The translations under genes were made by a program, and so were the position numbers. Source: Pseudomonadota bacterium (GTDB lineage: Bacteria > Myxococcota > Bradymonadia > UBA4248). Taken from it: a DNA stretch of 6,837 bases. The notes beneath the pieces were generated by a model, which was not told the DNA's origin, did not search any database, and saw only the letters and a list, made by a program, of their open reading frames with translations. The stretch lies in the NCBI GenBank assembly GCA_017629415.1, contig JAGBXG010000031.1, positions 1 to 6,837 of the forward strand, in the 5' to 3' direction. Positions 6,447 through 6,837 of the stretch are shown piece by piece. Each line of letters starts with the position of its first letter. Positions within the stretch are counted from its first letter, which is position 1.

Positions 6447-6460
6447 GTTTAAGTCTAGAG

Positions 6461-6484
6461 GGCTGCTCATCGATAGATGCAGCC
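6461..6484. other. Stem-loop between the lyase and secreted-protein genes
   Basis: GGCTG (6461-6465) pairs with CAGCC (6480-6484), and CATC (6468-6471) pairs with GATG (6476-6479) around a GATA loop, leaving a 2-nt CT bulge. No U-run follows on the minus strand, so it is more likely a 5' UTR structure of the secreted-protein mRNA than a terminator. Confidence 0.4.
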
Positions 6485-6493
6485 TTGATCTAT

Positions 6494-6522
6494 GCAATAT
6501 TCATATCGAAAAAGTATGCCAA
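6494..6522 (-). promoter_or_regulatory. Candidate sigma-70-type promoter for the secreted-protein gene
   Basis: On the minus strand TTGGCA (complement of 6517-6522) resembles a -35 box (TTGACA with one change), and 17 bp downstream stands TATTGC (complement of 6494-6499), a poor -10. The spacing is ideal and the position in the intergenic gap is sensible, but the -10 match is weak. Confidence 0.25.
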
Positions 6523-6538
6523 AACTCGACAAAAAAAT

Positions 6539-6837
6539 TTATAAGCTGTCACCAAAATCTTCGCGGAATTTCCGCATAAGTTTGACTTGCCAGTCGCTGG
6601 TGGGAGCAAGTCGGCCGAAGAAGAAGCGTAAGACTTTGGGTTCTTCGACCCATTTGAGACCACCAATGAGATCACGGTTGTCGTAAAGCCATTTAACGCG
6701 ATCGGCACAATATTTAATTTGAGACAATGTGAAGACGCGACGCGGAACAGCCAAACGCAAAAGTTCTAAGGCGGCATAATGTTCCGAGCCATCGGGGTTG
6801 CGCTGTTCTGACAGCGAACCGCGTTCCATACCTCGAA
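6539..6837 (-). CDS. tpl: Tyrosine phenol-lyase-type beta-eliminating lyase, C-terminal fragment (5' end beyond window)
   Basis: About 98 residues are visible, ending at the TAA at 6539-6541; the frame continues past the right edge, so the ATG at 6829 is internal. From remembered family sequences, the fragment aligns with the C-terminus of the PLP-dependent tyrosine phenol-lyase/tryptophanase family: MERG, LELLRLAVPRRVFT, GGLKWVEEPKVLRFFFGRL. The Arg in LLRL corresponds to Arg404 of Citrobacter tyrosine phenol-lyase, which binds the substrate carboxylate. The M-E-R triplet matches Met379 and Arg381, and the first Phe of RFFF matches Phe448, residues tied to tyrosine specificity; E. coli tryptophanase has EIG and a His there instead. 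The expected reaction is tyrosine to phenol, pyruvate and ammonia in the cytoplasm, but ELLRL is tryptophanase-like and the PLP lysine is outside the window. About 20 extra residues (APTSDWQVKLMRKFREDFG...) extend past the usual end. Family assignment is firm; substrate is probable only. Confidence 0.85.
   Translation of the reverse strand, partial: RGMERGSLSEQRNPDGSEHYAALELLRLAVPRRVFTLSQIKYCADRVKWLYDNRDLIGGLKWVEEPKVLRFFFGRLAPTSDWQVKLMRKFREDFGDSL

Noticed and set aside
6563..6575. Palindrome GCGGAATTTCCGC followed downstream by a T-run after the lyase stop, as a terminator
   Set aside because: It lies inside the lyase coding region, about 20 nt before the T-run, so the stem and U-tract are not adjacent.

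Overview
The window looks like chromosomal DNA from a Gram-negative, deltaproteobacterium/myxococcote-like bacterium of moderate GC content. The clues are an OmpP1/FadL-type outer-membrane beta-barrel with a signal peptide and a C-terminal Phe, a Hanks-type Ser/Thr kinase with a membrane anchor, and a secreted protein with a Sec signal. No tRNA, rRNA, CRISPR array, transposase or phage gene was seen. The taxon is an inference from gene types only.

Layout. Positions 2-1303 (+) hold the 3' part of a long, mostly helical protein of unknown function whose start lies left of the window. A 222-bp gap follows, carrying a GC-rich, repeat-built, REP/MITE-like element (about 1330-1449) and a 40-nt stem-loop (1454-1493). 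Positions 1526-2887 (+) encode a complete OmpP1/FadL-family protein. From 2888 to 3734 there is no credible gene: a perfect 16-bp tandem repeat, a strong hairpin, an imperfect tandem duplication of about 100 bp, an A-rich tract, and a G-rich tract next to a hairpin. Everything to the right is on the minus strand: a Ser/Thr kinase with a double membrane segment (3735-5624), a 193-residue secreted protein of unknown function (5855-6436), and the C-terminal end of a PLP-dependent beta-eliminating lyase entering from the right edge (6539-6837). That lyase carries the residues that mark tyrosine phenol-lyase rather than tryptophanase.

The two gene blocks converge on the 2888-3734 spacer, which is where most of the repeats lie. 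The three minus-strand genes are separated by about 100 and 230 bp, so they need not form one operon. A candidate promoter and a clear Shine-Dalgarno site precede the secreted-protein gene. No pathway connects all the genes. The FadL protein (uptake of hydrophobic compounds) and the tyrosine phenol-lyase (phenol, pyruvate and ammonia from tyrosine) could both touch aromatic metabolism, but that is speculation.

No convincing new multi-gene system was found. The best leads are the structured intergenic repeats, the kinase architecture, and the lyase tail.
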